A stretch of DNA of 64,000 nt from Enterobacter mori (GCF_025244905.1 NZ_CP104285.1:248001-312000), one strand, 5' to 3'. Positions 11,930-23,351 are shown, counted from the first letter of the stretch. Notes: generated by a model from the letters alone, not told the origin. Numbers and translations are program-made.

Positions 11930-13531
11930 ATGACTCAACAGGCAACGACGGTCGATGAACTGGCTTTTACCCAGCCGTATGGCGAGCAAGAACAGCAAGT
12001 TTTGACGGCGGAAGCGGTAGAATTTCTGACTGAACTGGTGACCCGCTTTACGCCACAGCGCAATAAGCTGCTGGCGGCACGTATTCATCAGCAGCAGGAA
12101 ATTGACGATGGCAAGTTGCCTGGATTCATTTCGGAAACCGCTTCCATTCGTCGTGGCGAGTGGAAAATCCGCGGTATCCCTGAAGATTTACAGGATCGTC
12201 GCGTTGAGATCACCGGTCCGGTAGAGCGTAAAATGGTGATCAACGCCATGAACGCGAACGTTAAAGTCTTTATGGCCGATTTTGAAGATTCACTGGCGCC
12301 AGACTGGAACAAAGTAATCGACGGGCAGATCAACCTGCGCGACGCCGTGAACGGCACCATCAGCTACACCAACGAAGCCGGTAAAATTTACCAGCTCAAA
12401 CCGAACCCGGCGGTGCTGATCTGTCGCGTACGCGGCCTGCACCTGCCCGAAAAACATGTCACCTGGCGTGGGGAAGCCATTCCGGGCAGCCTGTTTGATT
12501 TCGCACTCTATTTCTTCCACAACTACAAGAACCTGCTGGCAAAAGGCAGCGGTCCCTATTTCTACCTGCCAAAAACACAGTCCTGGCAGGAAGCGGCCTG
12601 GTGGAGCGAAGTGTTCAGCTATGCGGAAGACCGTTTTGACCTGCCGCGCGGCACCATCAAGGCCACGCTGCTGATTGAAACGCTGCCTGCGGTATTCCAG
12701 ATGCATGAAATCCTGCACGCGTTGCGCGACCATATTGTCGGCCTGAACTGCGGACGCTGGGACTACATCTTCAGCTACATCAAAACCCTGAAAAATCACG
12801 GCGATCGCGTGCTACCAGATCGCCAGGTCGTGACCATGGATAAACCCTTCCTTAGCGCCTACTCGCGTCTGCTGATTAAAACCTGCCACAAGCGCGGTGC
12901 CTTCGCGATGGGCGGCATGGCGGCCTTTATCCCGAGTAAAGACGCTGAGCGCAACAATCAGGTGCTCAACAAGGTGAAAGCCGACAAAGAGCTTGAAGCC
13001 CGCAACGGCCACGACGGCACGTGGATTGCCCATCCCGGCCTGGCCGACACGGCGATGGAGGTCTTTAACCGCGTGCTTGGTGACAATAAAAACCAGCTGT
13101 TTGTCACGCGTGAAGACGATGCACCAATCGCAGAAGAACAGCTGCTGGCACCGTGTACGGGTGAGCGTACAGAGGAGGGTATGCGTGCCAATATCCGCGT
13201 CGCGGTCCAGTACATCGAAGCGTGGATCTCCGGTAACGGCTGCGTACCTATCTACGGCCTGATGGAAGATGCCGCGACGGCGGAGATCTCTCGCACCTCC
13301 ATCTGGCAGTGGATCCATCACCAGAAAACGCTCAGCAACGGCAAGCCGGTGACCAAATCTCTGTTCCGCCAGATGCTGGCCGAAGAGATGCGGGTGATCC
13401 AGGACGAGCTGGGCGAACACCGCTTCAGCAGCGGACGTTTTGACGACGCTGCGCGCCTGATGGAGCAAATCACCACATCAGATGACTTAATCGACTTCCT
13501 GACCCTGCCGGGCTACCGCTTCCTGGCGTAA
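11930..13531 (+). CDS. aceB: Malate synthase A
   Basis: A 533-residue enzyme condensing glyoxylate with acetyl-CoA to malate in the glyoxylate bypass. The TIM-barrel core shows the family signature [21 protein letters not shown] segment (here [17 protein letters not shown], about 270-286) and [11 protein letters not shown] near residue 110. The frame is open to 11813, but the ATG at 11930 has an AGGAG site and gives the conserved [15 protein letters not shown] start and exact family length. First gene of aceBAK, 31 bases before aceA. Confidence 0.97.
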   Translation: MTQQATTVDELAFTQPYGEQEQQVLTAEAVEFLTELVTRFTPQRNKLLAARIHQQQEIDDGKLPGFISETASIRRGEWKIRGIPEDLQDRRVEITGPVERKMVINAMNANVKVFMADFEDSLAPDWNKVIDGQINLRDAVNGTISYTNEAGKIYQLKPNPAVLICRVRGLHLPEKHVTWRGEAIPGSLFDFALYFFHNYKNLLAKGSGPYFYLPKTQSWQEAAWWSEVFSYAEDRFDLPRGTIKATLLIETLPAVFQMHEILHALRDHIVGLNCGRWDYIFSYIKTLKNHGDRVLPDRQVVTMDKPFLSAYSRLLIKTCHKRGAFAMGGMAAFIPSKDAERNNQVLNKVKADKELEARNGHDGTWIAHPGLADTAMEVFNRVLGDNKNQLFVTREDDAPIAEEQLLAPCTGERTEEGMRANIRVAVQYIEAWISGNGCVPIYGLMEDAATAEISRTSIWQWIHHQKTLSNGKPVTKSLFRQMLAEEMRVIQDELGEHRFSSGRFDDAARLMEQITTSDDLIDFLTLPGYRFLA

Positions 13532-13562
13532 CTCACCACATAACAATATGGAGCATCTGCAC

Positions 13563-14867
13563 ATGAAAACCCGTACCCAACAAATCGAAGAGTTGAAAAA
13601 AGAGTGGACTCAACCGCGCTGGGAAGGCATCCGCCGTCCGTACAGCGCAGAGGAAGTGGTGAAATTACGCGGCTCGGTCAATCCGGAATGCACGCTGGCA
13701 CAGAACGGTGCGGCGAAAATGTGGAAGCTGCTGCACGGTGGCTCTAAAAAGGGCTATATCAACAGCCTCGGCGCGCTGACCGGCGGTCAGGCACTGCAGC
13801 AGGCGAAGGCCGGTATTGAGGCTATTTACCTCTCCGGCTGGCAGGTCGCGGCGGACGCTAACCTGGCCTCCAGCATGTACCCGGATCAGTCGCTCTATCC
13901 GGCTAACTCCGTGCCGTCGGTGGTGGATCGGATCAACAACACCTTCCGCCGTGCGGATCAGATCCAGTGGGCCGCCGGTATTGAACCTGGCGATCCGCGC
14001 TTTACGGATTACTTCCTGCCGATCGTCGCGGATGCAGAAGCGGGCTTTGGCGGCGTGCTGAACGCCTTCGAGCTGATGAAATCGATGATTGAGGCCGGTG
14101 CAGCGGCCGTTCACTTCGAAGACCAGCTGGCGTCGGTGAAGAAATGCGGACACATGGGCGGTAAGGTGCTGGTTCCTACACAGGAAGCCGTGCAGAAGCT
14201 GGTTGCCGCGCGTCTGGCTGCTGACGTGCTCGGCGTCCCTACGCTGGTGATTGCCCGTACCGATGCCGATGCGGCGGACCTGATCACCTCTGACTGCGAC
14301 CCGTATGACAGCGAGTTCATTACCGGCGAGCGTACCAGCGAAGGCTTCTACCGTACCCATGCTGGCATTGAGCAGGCGATCAGCCGCGGCCTGGCGTACG
14401 CTCCCTACGCGGACCTGGTCTGGTGTGAAACCTCCACGCCGGATCTGGCTCTGGCAAAACGCTTTGCCGACGCCATTCACGCGAAATACCCAGGCAAGCT
14501 GCTGGCCTACAACTGCTCGCCGTCCTTCAACTGGCAGAAAAAGCTGGATGACAAAACCATCGCCAGCTTCCAGCAGCAGCTGTCCGACATGGGTTACAAA
14601 TATCAGTTCATTACCCTGGCAGGGATCCACAGCATGTGGTTCAACATGTTCGACCTGGCGCACGCCTACGCGCAGGGCGAGGGCATGAAGCACTATGTAG
14701 AGAAGGTCCAGCAGCCTGAATTTGCGGCGGGGAAAGACGGTTACACCTTCGTGTCCCACCAGCAGGAGGTGGGAACAGGCTACTTCGATAACGTGACCAC
14801 CATTATTCAGGGCGGGACCTCCTCCGTCACGGCATTAACGGGCTCAACCGAAGAAGCACAGTTCTGA
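13563..14867 (+). CDS. aceA: Isocitrate lyase
   Basis: A 434-residue enzyme cleaving isocitrate to glyoxylate and succinate, which allows growth on acetate and fatty acids. The active-site signature [10 protein letters not shown] (catalytic Cys near 195) and the substrate-binding SPSFNW segment (about 318-323) are present. I chose the ATG at 13563 over an upstream in-frame ATG at 13548 because it gives the family start [15 protein letters not shown] and length, with GGAG 10 bases upstream. An inverted pair of repeats separates it from aceK. Confidence 0.98.
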   Translation: MKTRTQQIEELKKEWTQPRWEGIRRPYSAEEVVKLRGSVNPECTLAQNGAAKMWKLLHGGSKKGYINSLGALTGGQALQQAKAGIEAIYLSGWQVAADANLASSMYPDQSLYPANSVPSVVDRINNTFRRADQIQWAAGIEPGDPRFTDYFLPIVADAEAGFGGVLNAFELMKSMIEAGAAAVHFEDQLASVKKCGHMGGKVLVPTQEAVQKLVAARLAADVLGVPTLVIARTDADAADLITSDCDPYDSEFITGERTSEGFYRTHAGIEQAISRGLAYAPYADLVWCETSTPDLALAKRFADAIHAKYPGKLLAYNCSPSFNWQKKLDDKTIASFQQQLSDMGYKYQFITLAGIHSMWFNMFDLAHAYAQGEGMKHYVEKVQQPEFAAGKDGYTFVSHQQEVGTGYFDNVTTIIQGGTSSVTALTGSTEEAQF

Positions 14868-14875
14868 TTTTTTTC

Positions 14876-14973
14876 CCCCTCACCCCGGCCCTCTCCCCGA
14901 AGGGGCGAGGGGGAAAACAGATCCGCACCAGACCGTTCCCTCTCCCCTTTGGGGAGAGGGCTAGGGTGAGGGG
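14876..14973. repeat. Inverted pair of REP-like repeats between aceA and aceK
   Basis: One copy in reverse orientation (14876-14913) and one in forward orientation (14938-14973) of the GGTGAGGG family. They are separated by 24 bases and can pair with each other. The pair starts 9 bases after the aceA stop and ends 12 bases before the aceK ATG, so it fills the whole gap. E. coli carries different REP sequences at this point. Confidence 0.85.
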
Positions 14974-14985
14974 TAAGGGGAATAT

Positions 14986-16737
14986 ATGTCGCGTGGCCTG
15001 GAATTACTGATTGCCCAAACTATTTTGCAGGGCTTCGATGCCCAGTATGGTCGTTTTCTTGAAGTGACCTCTGGCGCCCAGCAGCGCTTCGAACATGCAG
15101 ACTGGCATGCGGTTCAGCAGGCCATGAAGCAGCGTATCCATCTCTACGATCACCACGTGGGTCTGGTGGTGGAGCAGCTGCGCTGTATTACCGAGGGTAA
15201 AAGCCTGGACGCGGCATTTTTACTGCGCGTAAAGGAGCACTACACCTATCTTTTACCCGACTACCCGCGCTTCGAGATTGCGGAGAGTTTTTTCAACTCC
15301 GTCTATTGCCGGTTATTTGACCACCGCTCGTTATCTCCCGAGCGGTTATTTATCTTCAGCTCCCAGCCGGACCGCCGCTTTCGTACCATTCCGCGTCCGC
15401 TGGCTAAGGATTTCTTTCCCGATCGCGGGTGGGAAAAGCTGCTGCATCGCGTGCTAACGGATTTGCCGCTGCGCCTGCCCTGGGAGAATAAAACCCGGGA
15501 TATCGGTTACATCCACGCGCATCTCAACGAAACCTTCGGCGCGGAGGTGCTCAGCCATAGCCATTTGCAGGTGGCTAACGAGCTTTTCTACCGCAATAAA
15601 GCCGCCTGGCTGGTGGGCAAATTGGTTACCCCGACCGCGATTGTGCCGTTTCTGCTGCCCATTCACCGTACCGACGACGGGGAACTGTTTGTCGATACCT
15701 GCCTGACCACCAGCGCAGAGGCCAGTATCGTATTTGGCTTCGCCCGCTCTTATTTCATGGTATACGCCCCGCTGCCTGCCGCGCTGGTGGAGTGGCTGCG
15801 AGAGATCCTACCGGGCAAAACCACCGCCGAGCTGTATATGGCGATTGGCTGCCAGAAGCACGCCAAAACGGAAAGCTACCGGGAGTACCTGCGTTATGTC
15901 ACCGCGGCCGATGAGCAGTTTATCGAAGCGCCAGGCATTCGCGGTATGGTGATGCTGGTCTTTACGCTGCCGGGTTTCGACCGGGTCTTTAAGGTGATTA
16001 AAGACAGATTCGCGCCGCAGAAAGAGATGACCGCCGCGCACGTTCGCGCCTGCTATCAGCTGGTCAAAGAGCACGACCGCGTCGGGCGCATGGCGGATAC
16101 CCAGGAGTTCGAAAACTTTGTGCTGGATAAACAGCAGATCGACCCGGCGCTCATGGCGCTGTTAATGCAGGAAGCGCCGGCGAAAATCACCGATCTTGGT
16201 GACAAAATCGTGATTAGCCATCTCTACATTGAGCGCCGCATGGTGCCGCTGAATATCTGGCTGGAGCAGTCCGACGGTCAGACGCTGCGGGATGCGATTG
16301 AAGAGTACGGCAACGCGATTCGCCAGCTTGCCGCCGCCAATATTTTTCCCGGCGACATGCTGTTTAAAAACTTCGGCGTTACTCGTCACGGGCGGGTGGT
16401 GTTCTACGATTACGACGAAATTTGCTACATGACCGAAGTGAATTTCCGCGATATCCCACAGCCCCGCTACCCGGAAGATGAGCTTTCCAGCGAGCCGTGG
16501 TACAGCGTCTCGCCGGGCGATGTGTTTCCCGAAGAGTTTCGACACTGGCTGTGTGCCGACCCGCGCATCGGGCCGCTATTCGAAGAGATGCATGCCGATC
16601 TGTTTCGCGCCAGCTACTGGCGCGGGCTGCAAACGCGGATCAAAAACGGGCACGTGGAAGATGTGTATGCATACCGCCGTAAGCAGCGGTTTTGCATCAG
16701 ATTTTCTCCCTCTCCCTGTGGGAGAGAGCCGGGGTGA
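14986..16737 (+). CDS. aceK: Isocitrate dehydrogenase kinase/phosphatase
   Basis: A 583-residue bifunctional enzyme that inactivates isocitrate dehydrogenase by phosphorylation and reactivates it, setting flux between the TCA cycle and the glyoxylate bypass. The ATP-binding region [21 protein letters not shown] segment (about 313-330), the K-I-K following it, and the kinase motifs [10 protein letters not shown] and YDYDEICYM (about 455-480) are intact. The C-terminus is unusual. After YAYRRKQRF the last residues ([14 protein letters not shown]) and the stop run into a palindromic repeat, replacing the usual E. coli ending. The ribosome binding site AAGGGG lies immediately after the upstream repeat pair. 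Confidence 0.97.
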   Translation: MSRGLELLIAQTILQGFDAQYGRFLEVTSGAQQRFEHADWHAVQQAMKQRIHLYDHHVGLVVEQLRCITEGKSLDAAFLLRVKEHYTYLLPDYPRFEIAESFFNSVYCRLFDHRSLSPERLFIFSSQPDRRFRTIPRPLAKDFFPDRGWEKLLHRVLTDLPLRLPWENKTRDIGYIHAHLNETFGAEVLSHSHLQVANELFYRNKAAWLVGKLVTPTAIVPFLLPIHRTDDGELFVDTCLTTSAEASIVFGFARSYFMVYAPLPAALVEWLREILPGKTTAELYMAIGCQKHAKTESYREYLRYVTAADEQFIEAPGIRGMVMLVFTLPGFDRVFKVIKDRFAPQKEMTAAHVRACYQLVKEHDRVGRMADTQEFENFVLDKQQIDPALMALLMQEAPAKITDLGDKIVISHLYIERRMVPLNIWLEQSDGQTLRDAIEEYGNAIRQLAAANIFPGDMLFKNFGVTRHGRVVFYDYDEICYMTEVNFRDIPQPRYPEDELSSEPWYSVSPGDVFPEEFRHWLCADPRIGPLFEEMHADLFRASYWRGLQTRIKNGHVEDVYAYRRKQRFCIRFSPSPCGREPG

Positions 16738-16797
16738 GGGCATCAGGCCGCAGAGCAGCCCAATCGCCCGGTGGCGCTGCGCTTACCGGGCCTACGG
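16706..16797. repeat. Composite of two palindromic repeats between aceK and iclR
   Basis: A GGTGAGGG-family element (16706-16740) lies inside the last codons of aceK. It is followed by the linker catcaggccgca and a second-family REP (16766-16797, cccggtggcg ... accgggcctacg) that touches the iclR stop codon. The same tail catcaggccgcac recurs at 58502. The genes converge here. Confidence 0.82.
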
Positions 16798-17625
16798 TTA
16801 ACGAATCCCACCATACGCCAGCGTCACCTCTTTCGCCGCCTTAATCACCAGCGCACCCAGTTCTGTCACGCGGTCGTCGGTCATACGTGAAATGGGGCCG
16901 GAGATGGAGATGGCGGCAAACGGCTCGCGGTGCTCGTCAAATATACAGGCCGCGAGGCAGCGCAGGCCCAGGGCATGCTCTTCATCATCAAACGAATAGC
17001 CGCGCTTGCGGGTCAGGGCCAGATCTTCTTTCAGATGCACGGGCGACACCAGCGTGGCGTGAGTATAGGCGTGCAGCCCTTTACGGTGCAGTAGCCCCGT
17101 CACCTGCTCCTCGCTCAGCTGCGAGAGAAATGCCTTTCCCGCTCCGGACGCGTGCATCGGCAGCTTGCCGCCAATCGGCGCGGACATGCGCATCAGCTGC
17201 GTGCACTGCACCTGGTCGATAATAATCGCCTGGTGGTCGCTCTGGTCCAGCACCGCCAGGTTGACCGTCTCGCCGGACTCCTCCATCAGCTTGCGCAGAA
17301 TCGGGTGCACAATCGCCAGCAGGTTACGGCTCTGCAGGAAGCTGCTGCCGACAATAAACGCATGCGCCCCCACTGCCCAGTGCCCCAGTTCACCTACCTG
17401 GCGTACGAAGCCCAGCTGCTGCATGGTGGTCAGCAGGCGGTGCGTGGTGGAGTTCGGCAGGCCAGCCTGCTGGGCCAGCTCCGTCAGGGCCACGCTGCCG
17501 TGCGACTCGGCTATCCACTCCAGCAGCTTCAGACCGCGCGTGAGCGATTGAACCTGTCCGCCGGGTTGTGCGGCGGTGGTGGCAGCAGGCTTTCTGCCGC
17601 GTTTGGCGGGAACGGTCGCGACCAT
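16798..17625 (-). CDS. iclR: Transcriptional repressor of the glyoxylate operon
   Basis: A 275-residue IclR-family regulator. The N-terminal winged helix-turn-helix (about 25-85) contains SVALTELAQQAGLPNSTTHR. The C-terminal GAF-like effector domain, which binds glyoxylate or pyruvate, carries GLRCLAACIFDEHREP. The frame extends upstream to 17694, but the ATG at 17625 has an AGGAG site and gives the conserved MVAxxPAKRGRKP start. It is divergent from metH and convergent with aceK. The IclR box at 17649-17663 suggests autoregulation. Confidence 0.96.
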   Translation of the reverse strand: MVATVPAKRGRKPAATTAAQPGGQVQSLTRGLKLLEWIAESHGSVALTELAQQAGLPNSTTHRLLTTMQQLGFVRQVGELGHWAVGAHAFIVGSSFLQSRNLLAIVHPILRKLMEESGETVNLAVLDQSDHQAIIIDQVQCTQLMRMSAPIGGKLPMHASGAGKAFLSQLSEEQVTGLLHRKGLHAYTHATLVSPVHLKEDLALTRKRGYSFDDEEHALGLRCLAACIFDEHREPFAAISISGPISRMTDDRVTELGALVIKAAKEVTLAYGGIR

Positions 17626-17648
17626 GACGATCTCCTTTTTCTGTATCG

Positions 17649-17663
17649 TGGAAATCATTTTCG
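17649..17663. promoter_or_regulatory. IclR box upstream of iclR
   Basis: tggaaatcattttcg differs at two positions from the palindromic IclR consensus TGGAAATNATTTCCA. It lies 24 bases upstream of the iclR ATG, consistent with negative autoregulation. Confidence 0.75.
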
Positions 17664-17715
17664 TTTTATTTGGTGATTTTGCAACCGCTTTCATGACTGA
17701 TCGGAGGAGTGATGG

Positions 17716-17728
17716 TGAACATGTCTCA
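17716..17728. promoter_or_regulatory. Possible MetR site upstream of metH
   Basis: tgaacatgtctca differs by one base from the MetR half-palindrome TGAA-N5-TTCA. MetR with homocysteine activates metH in E. coli. It is about 90 bases before the metH start; the match is short and so uncertain. Confidence 0.4.
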
Positions 17729-17818
17729 TGTTACCGCTGTGTGACTTTTCCACCCTGCGAGATTGTGCCAGTATGGAACCCAGCCTTTTGGCCTTGTTGA
17801 GCGTTGTCGGGAGCAAGT

Positions 17819-20800
17819 GTGAGCAGCAAAGTAGAGCAACTGCGTGCGCAGTTAAATGAACGAATTCTGGTGCTGGACGGCGGCATGGGCACCATGATCC
17901 AGGGCTATCGTCTCAGTGAAGACGATTTCCGCGGCGAGCGCTTTGCCGACTGGCCCTGCGACCTGAAAGGCAACAACGACCTGCTGGTGCTCAGCAAGCC
18001 GTCCGTTATTAAGGATATCCACAACGCCTACTTCGAAGCGGGTGCGGATATCGTTGAAACCAACACCTTTAACTCGACAACCATCGCCATGGCGGATTAC
18101 CAGATGGAATCCCTGTCGGCAGAAATCAACTTTGAAGCCGCGAAGCTTGCGCGCGCCTGCGCCGACGAATGGACGGCCCGCACGCCGGACAAGCCGCGCT
18201 ACGTTGCCGGGGTGCTTGGCCCGACGAACCGCACCGCGTCGATTTCACCGGACGTCAACGACCCGGCGTTTCGTAATATCACCTTTGACCAGCTGGTTGC
18301 CGCCTACCGTGAATCGACCAAAGCGCTGGTGGAAGGCGGTTCCGACCTGATCCTGATTGAAACCGTGTTCGACACCCTCAACGCCAAAGCCGCGATTTAC
18401 GCGGTGAAAGAGGAATTCGAGGCGCTGGGCGTTGACCTGCCGATCATGATTTCCGGCACCATCACCGACGCCTCGGGGCGCACTCTTTCCGGCCAGACAA
18501 CCGAAGCGTTTTACAACTCCCTGCGCCACGCCGAAGCGCTCTCCTTTGGCCTGAACTGCGCGCTGGGGCCGGATGAACTGCGCCAGTACGTGCAGGAGCT
18601 GTCGCGCATCGCGGAATGCTACGTCACCGCCCACCCGAACGCCGGTCTGCCGAATGCGTTCGGTGAATACGATCTCGATGCCAATACCATGGCGGCGCAA
18701 ATCCGCGAGTGGGCCGAGTCTGGCTTCCTGAACATCGTCGGCGGCTGCTGCGGCACCACGCCGGAGCACATCGCGGCCATGAGCAACGCCGTCGCCGGGC
18801 TGCCGCCGCGCAAGCTGCCCGAGCTTCCGGTTGCCTGTCGCCTTTCCGGCCTTGAGCCGTTGACCATCGGCGACGATAGCCTGTTTGTGAACGTGGGTGA
18901 GCGTACAAACGTCACCGGTTCCGCGAAGTTCAAGCGCCTGATCAAAGAAGAGAAGTACAGCGAAGCGCTGGACGTGGCGCGTCAGCAGGTGGAAAGCGGC
19001 GCGCAGATTATCGATATCAACATGGATGAGGGGATGCTCGATGCCGAAGCGGCGATGGTGCGATTCCTCAACCTGATTGCCGGCGAGCCGGACATCGCAC
19101 GCGTGCCGATCATGATCGACTCCTCCAAATGGGACGTCATCGAAAAAGGGCTGAAGTGCATCCAGGGTAAAGGCATCGTCAACTCTATCTCGATGAAAGA
19201 GGGTGTCGATATCTTTATCCATCACGCGAAGCTGGTGCGTCGCTACGGCGCCGCCGTGGTGGTGATGGCCTTCGACGAAGTGGGTCAGGCCGATACCCGC
19301 GAGCGCAAAATTGAGATCTGCCGCCGCGCGTATAAGATTTTGACCGAAGAGGTGGGCTTCCCGCCGGAAGACATTATCTTTGACCCGAACATTTTCGCCG
19401 TCGCGACCGGGATTGAAGAGCACAACAACTATGCCCAGGACTTTATCGGCGCATGTGAAGACATCAAGCGCGAGCTGCCGCATGCGCTAATTTCCGGCGG
19501 CGTGTCGAACGTGTCGTTCTCATTTCGCGGCAACGACCCGGTGCGTGAAGCGATCCACGCCGTGTTCCTCTACTACGCCATCCGCAACGGAATGGATATG
19601 GGGATCGTCAACGCCGGACAGCTGGCGATTTACGACGACCTTCCTGCCGAGCTGCGTGATGCCGTCGAGGACGTGATCCTCAACCGCCGCGACGACGCCA
19701 CAGAGCGCATGCTGGACCTGGCGGAGAAATACCGCGGCAGCAAATCGGATGAGGCGGCAAACGTTCAGCAGGCCGAGTGGCGTTCCTGGGACGTGAAAAA
19801 GCGTCTGGAATATTCACTGGTCAAAGGCATTACCGAATTTATTGAACTCGACACTGAAGAAGCACGTCAGCAGGCCGCCCGTCCAATCGAAGTGATCGAA
19901 GGCCCGCTGATGGACGGCATGAACGTGGTCGGCGATCTGTTCGGCGAGGGCAAAATGTTCCTGCCGCAGGTGGTGAAATCCGCCCGCGTGATGAAGCAGG
20001 CGGTGGCGTATCTCGAGCCCTACATCGAAGCCAGCAAAGAGAAAGGCTCCAGCAACGGCAAGATGGTCATTGCCACCGTTAAGGGCGACGTGCACGACAT
20101 TGGCAAGAATATCGTCGGCGTAGTGCTGCAGTGTAATAACTACGAAATTATCGACCTCGGCGTGATGGTCCCGGCTGACAAAATCCTCAAGACCGCGCGC
20201 GAAGTGAACGCCGATCTGATTGGCCTCTCCGGGCTGATCACCCCGTCGCTGGACGAAATGGTCAACGTGGCAAAAGAGATGGAGCGACAGGGCTTCACCA
20301 TTCCGTTATTGATTGGCGGGGCGACCACCTCGAAAGCGCACACGGCGGTGAAAATCGAGCAGAACTACAGCGGCCCGACGGTCTACGTGCAGAACGCCTC
20401 GCGCACCGTGGGCGTGGTCTCCGCGCTGCTCTCCGACACCCAGCGCGACGATTTTGTGGCGCGCACCCGCAAAGAGTACGAAACCGTCCGCATCCAGCAC
20501 GGCCGTAAGAAGCCGCGAACCCCGCCTGTTTCACTTCAGGCGGCGCGTGACAACGATCTGGCGTTTGACTGGTCCAGCTATACGCCGCCGGTCGCACACC
20601 GTCTGGGCGTGCAGGACGTAACCGCCAGCATCGAGACGCTGCGTAACTACATCGACTGGACGCCGTTCTTTATGACCTGGTCGCTGGCGGGCAAATATCC
20701 GCGCATCCTGGAGGATGAGGTAGTAGGCGAGGAGGCGAAGCGTCTGTTTAACGATGCCAACGACATGCTCGACACGCTGAGCGCAGAGAAAACCCTTAAT

Positions 20801-21502
20801 CCACGCGGCGTGGTGGGCCTGTTCCCGGCAAACCGCGTGGGTGACGACATCGAAATCTACCGCGATGAAACCCGCACTCACGTGCTGGCGGTCAGCCGCC
20901 ATCTGCGCCAGCAAACGGAGAAAGTGGGCTTTGCTAACTACTGCCTGGCCGATTTCGTCGCGCCTAAGCTAAGTGGTAAAGCCGACTATATCGGCGCTTT
21001 TGCGGTAACCGGCGGTCTGGAAGAAGATGTGCTGGCGGACGCGTTCGACGCGCAGCACGATGATTACAACAAAATCATGGTGAAGGCGATTGCCGACCGT
21101 CTGGCTGAAGCTTTCGCTGAGTACCTGCACGAGCGCGTGCGCAAGGTACACTGGGGCTACGCTGCGAACGAAAACCTCAGCAATGAGGATCTGATCCGCG
21201 AAAACTACCAGGGCATTCGCCCGGCGCCGGGCTATCCGGCGTGCCCGGAGCACACCGAAAAAGGCACCATCTGGAAACTTCTCGATGTTGAAGCCCATAC
21301 GGGGATGAAACTCACCGAGTCGTTCGCCATGTGGCCTGGCGCGTCCGTTTCTGGCTGGTACTTCAGCCATCCGGACAGCAAGTACTTCGCCGTGGCGCAG
21401 CTGCAGCGGGATCAAATCGAAGATTACGCCCTGCGTAAAGGGATGAGCGTGTCTGAAGTGGAGCGCTGGCTGGCCCCTAATCTCGGCTACGACGCCGACT
21501 AA
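17819..21502 (+). CDS. metH: Cobalamin-dependent methionine synthase
   Basis: A 1227-residue modular enzyme moving a methyl group from methyltetrahydrofolate to homocysteine through cobalamin. Domains in order: homocysteine-binding barrel with the zinc ligands GGCCGTTP (about 308-315) and an upstream Cys in LNCALG; pterin-binding barrel ([11 protein letters not shown], about 360); cobalamin domain with DVHDIGKN, whose His ligates cobalt (about 757-764); and C-terminal activation domain binding S-adenosylmethionine ([12 protein letters not shown], about 1134-1145). The start is the GTG at 17819 with a GGGAG site, not the TTG at 17804. All modules are complete. Confidence 0.98.
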   Translation: MSSKVEQLRAQLNERILVLDGGMGTMIQGYRLSEDDFRGERFADWPCDLKGNNDLLVLSKPSVIKDIHNAYFEAGADIVETNTFNSTTIAMADYQMESLSAEINFEAAKLARACADEWTARTPDKPRYVAGVLGPTNRTASISPDVNDPAFRNITFDQLVAAYRESTKALVEGGSDLILIETVFDTLNAKAAIYAVKEEFEALGVDLPIMISGTITDASGRTLSGQTTEAFYNSLRHAEALSFGLNCALGPDELRQYVQELSRIAECYVTAHPNAGLPNAFGEYDLDANTMAAQIREWAESGFLNIVGGCCGTTPEHIAAMSNAVAGLPPRKLPELPVACRLSGLEPLTIGDDSLFVNVGERTNVTGSAKFKRLIKEEKYSEALDVARQQVESGAQIIDINMDEGMLDAEAAMVRFLNLIAGEPDIARVPIMIDSSKWDVIEKGLKCIQGKGIVNSISMKEGVDIFIHHAKLVRRYGAAVVVMAFDEVGQADTRERKIEICRRAYKILTEEVGFPPEDIIFDPNIFAVATGIEEHNNYAQDFIGACEDIKRELPHALISGGVSNVSFSFRGNDPVREAIHAVFLYYAIRNGMDMGIVNAGQLAIYDDLPAELRDAVEDVILNRRDDATERMLDLAEKYRGSKSDEAANVQQAEWRSWDVKKRLEYSLVKGITEFIELDTEEARQQAARPIEVIEGPLMDGMNVVGDLFGEGKMFLPQVVKSARVMKQAVAYLEPYIEASKEKGSSNGKMVIATVKGDVHDIGKNIVGVVLQCNNYEIIDLGVMVPADKILKTAREVNADLIGLSGLITPSLDEMVNVAKEMERQGFTIPLLIGGATTSKAHTAVKIEQNYSGPTVYVQNASRTVGVVSALLSDTQRDDFVARTRKEYETVRIQHGRKKPRTPPVSLQAARDNDLAFDWSSYTPPVAHRLGVQDVTASIETLRNYIDWTPFFMTWSLAGKYPRILEDEVVGEEAKRLFNDANDMLDTLSAEKTLNPRGVVGLFPANRVGDDIEIYRDETRTHVLAVSRHLRQQTEKVGFANYCLADFVAPKLSGKADYIGAFAVTGGLEEDVLADAFDAQHDDYNKIMVKAIADRLAEAFAEYLHERVRKVHWGYAANENLSNEDLIRENYQGIRPAPGYPACPEHTEKGTIWKLLDVEAHTGMKLTESFAMWPGASVSGWYFSHPDSKYFAVAQLQRDQIEDYALRKGMSVSEVERWLAPNLGYDAD

Positions 21503-21525
21503 AATCACTTTTCCTTACAACAAAC

Positions 21526-21555
21526 AGGGCACCTCAAGGGTGCCTTGTCTCTTTC
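21526..21555 (+). terminator. metH terminator
   Basis: Stem ggcacc (21528-21533) / ggtgcc (21539-21544) followed by the T-rich stretch ttgtctctttctt. The T tract is interrupted, so efficiency may be moderate. Confidence 0.7.
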
Positions 21556-21598
21556 TTACGCTTAAACCCTTATACTGAAATAAGGTTCTGGCCATATT

Positions 21599-21664
21599 GC
21601 CCGGTGGCGCTGCGCTAACCGGGCCTACGCGCAGGCCGGATAAGGCGTAGCCGCCATCCGGCAA
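21599..21664. repeat. Paired REP elements between metH and yjbB
   Basis: Two palindromic units face each other: gcccggtggcgctgcgctaa followed by ccgggcctacg, and ggccggataaggcgtagccg followed by ccatccgg. This is the classic enterobacterial REP/BIME sequence. Related units occur at 16766, 37065 and 43801. Confidence 0.85.
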
Positions 21665-21719
21665 GACACCGCGCAGTAAACCTCAGGAAAACACATAACG
21701 ATAAGGAGGAAAACCTTCC

Positions 21720-23351
21720 GTGCTGACGTTGTTACACCTGCTCTCCGCAGTGGCACTGCTGGTATGGGGCACCCATATTGTCCGTACCGGCGTAATGCGC
21801 GTGTTTGGCGCACGTTTACGTACCGTTCTCAGCAGCAGCGTTGAGAAGAAGCCGCTCGCCTTCTGCGCGGGTATTGGCGTCACGGCGCTGGTGCAAAGCA
21901 GCAACGCCACCACCATGCTCGTCACCTCGTTTGTGGCGCAGGATCTGGTCGCGCTCGCCCCGGCTCTGGTTATCGTCCTGGGAGCCGACGTCGGTACCGC
22001 GCTGATGGCGCGTGTTCTGACCTTCGACCTCTCCTGGCTGTCGCCGCTGCTGATTTTCATCGGCGTGATCTTCTTTCTCAGCCGTAAGCAGACGCGTGCC
22101 GGACAGCTTGGCCGCGTAGGCATTGGCCTTGGCCTCATCCTGCTGGCGCTGGAGCTGATTGTTCAGGCGGTTACCCCTATCACCGAAGCCAACGGCGTGC
22201 AGGTCATCTTCGCCTCGCTGACCGGGGATATCATGCTGGATGCGCTGATCGGTGCGGTGTTTGCTATCGTCAGCTACTCCAGCCTGGCAGCGGTCCTGCT
22301 GACGGCAACGCTCACCGCTGCGGGCGCGATCTCCTTCCCGGTGGCGCTGTGTCTGGTGATCGGTGCCAACCTCGGCTCCGGCCTGCTGGCGATGCTCAAT
22401 AACAGCGCCGCCAATGCCGCCGCCCGCCGCGTGGCGCTGGGCAGCCTGCTGTTTAAGCTGGTGGGCAGCCTGATTATTCTGCCGTTCGTTCATCCGCTGG
22501 CGAACCTGATGGACAACCTTCCGCTACCGAAGGCGGAGCTGGTGATCTATTTCCACGTGTTCTACAACCTGGTGCGCTGTCTGGCGATGGTGCCGTTCGC
22601 TGCGCCGATGGCCCGCTTCTGCGAGCGCCTCATCCGCGATGAACCGGAGCTGGATGCGCGCCTCAAGCCGAAGCATCTGGACACCTCGGTGTTGGATACG
22701 CCCGCGTTGGCTATCGCCAATGCCGCCCGTGAAACGCTGCGCATGGGCGATGCGATGGAAACCATGCTCGAAGGGCTGCAGAAGGTGATGCACGGCGAGC
22801 CGCGCGAAGAGAAAGAGCTGCGCAGGCTGGCAGACGACATCAACGTGCTGTACACCGCCATTAAGCTCTATCTGGCGCGCCTCCCGCAGGACGAGCTGGC
22901 GGAAGAGGAGTCGCGCCGCTGGGCGGAAATCATCGAGATGTCGCTCAACCTTGAGCAGGCGTCGGATATCGTTGAACGTATGGGCAGCGAGATCGCCGAC
23001 AAATCCCTGGCCGCGCGTCGTGCGTTCTCGGGAGAAGGGCTGAAAGAGCTGGAAGCGCTGCACGAACAGCTGGTCAGCAACCTCAAGCTGGCGATGTCGG
23101 TCTTCTTCTCCAGCGACGTACCGAGCGCGCGCCGCCTGCGCCGCAACAAGCACCGTTTCCGCATTCTCAACCGCCGCTACTCGCACGCTCACGTTGAGCG
23201 CCTGCACCAGCAAAACGTGCAGAGTATCGAAACCAGCTCCCTGCACCTGGGGCTGCTGGGGGATATGAAACGCCTAAACTCGTTGTTCTGCGCGGTGGCC
23301 TACAGCGTAATGGAGCAGCCGGACGAAGATGATGAGCGGGATGAGTATTAA
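21720..23351 (+). CDS. yjbB: Na/Pi-cotransporter family protein YjbB
   Basis: A 543-residue inner-membrane protein. The N-terminal half has two Na/Pi-cotransporter repeats, each with the QSSNATT- or SYSSLAAV-type motif (about 60 and 182), and eight or so membrane segments. The C-terminal third is a soluble PhoU-like helical domain (about 340-530). E. coli YjbB is implicated in phosphate export when phosphate is in excess. The GTG start is preceded by a strong AAGGAGG site 11 bases upstream. Its stop codon overlaps the stop of the convergent antitoxin gene. Confidence 0.95.
   Translation: MLTLLHLLSAVALLVWGTHIVRTGVMRVFGARLRTVLSSSVEKKPLAFCAGIGVTALVQSSNATTMLVTSFVAQDLVALAPALVIVLGADVGTALMARVLTFDLSWLSPLLIFIGVIFFLSRKQTRAGQLGRVGIGLGLILLALELIVQAVTPITEANGVQVIFASLTGDIMLDALIGAVFAIVSYSSLAAVLLTATLTAAGAISFPVALCLVIGANLGSGLLAMLNNSAANAAARRVALGSLLFKLVGSLIILPFVHPLANLMDNLPLPKAELVIYFHVFYNLVRCLAMVPFAAPMARFCERLIRDEPELDARLKPKHLDTSVLDTPALAIANAARETLRMGDAMETMLEGLQKVMHGEPREEKELRRLADDINVLYTAIKLYLARLPQDELAEEESRRWAEIIEMSLNLEQASDIVERMGSEIADKSLAARRAFSGEGLKELEALHEQLVSNLKLAMSVFFSSDVPSARRLRRNKHRFRILNRRYSHAHVERLHQQNVQSIETSSLHLGLLGDMKRLNSLFCAVAYSVMEQPDEDDERDEY

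Noticed and set aside
13665..14759. 364-codon minus-strand frame inside aceA
   Set aside because: Antisense to a complete, highly conserved isocitrate lyase gene with no independent signals.
18245..19483. 412-codon minus-strand frame inside metH
   Set aside because: It is the antisense shadow of the conserved metH barrels; the His/Arg/Val-rich product is typical of reversed GC-rich codons.
21703..21719. Possible hairpin over the yjbB ribosome binding site (aaggagg with ccttcc)
   Set aside because: Only five pairs with a bulge and a four-base loop; too weak to propose control.
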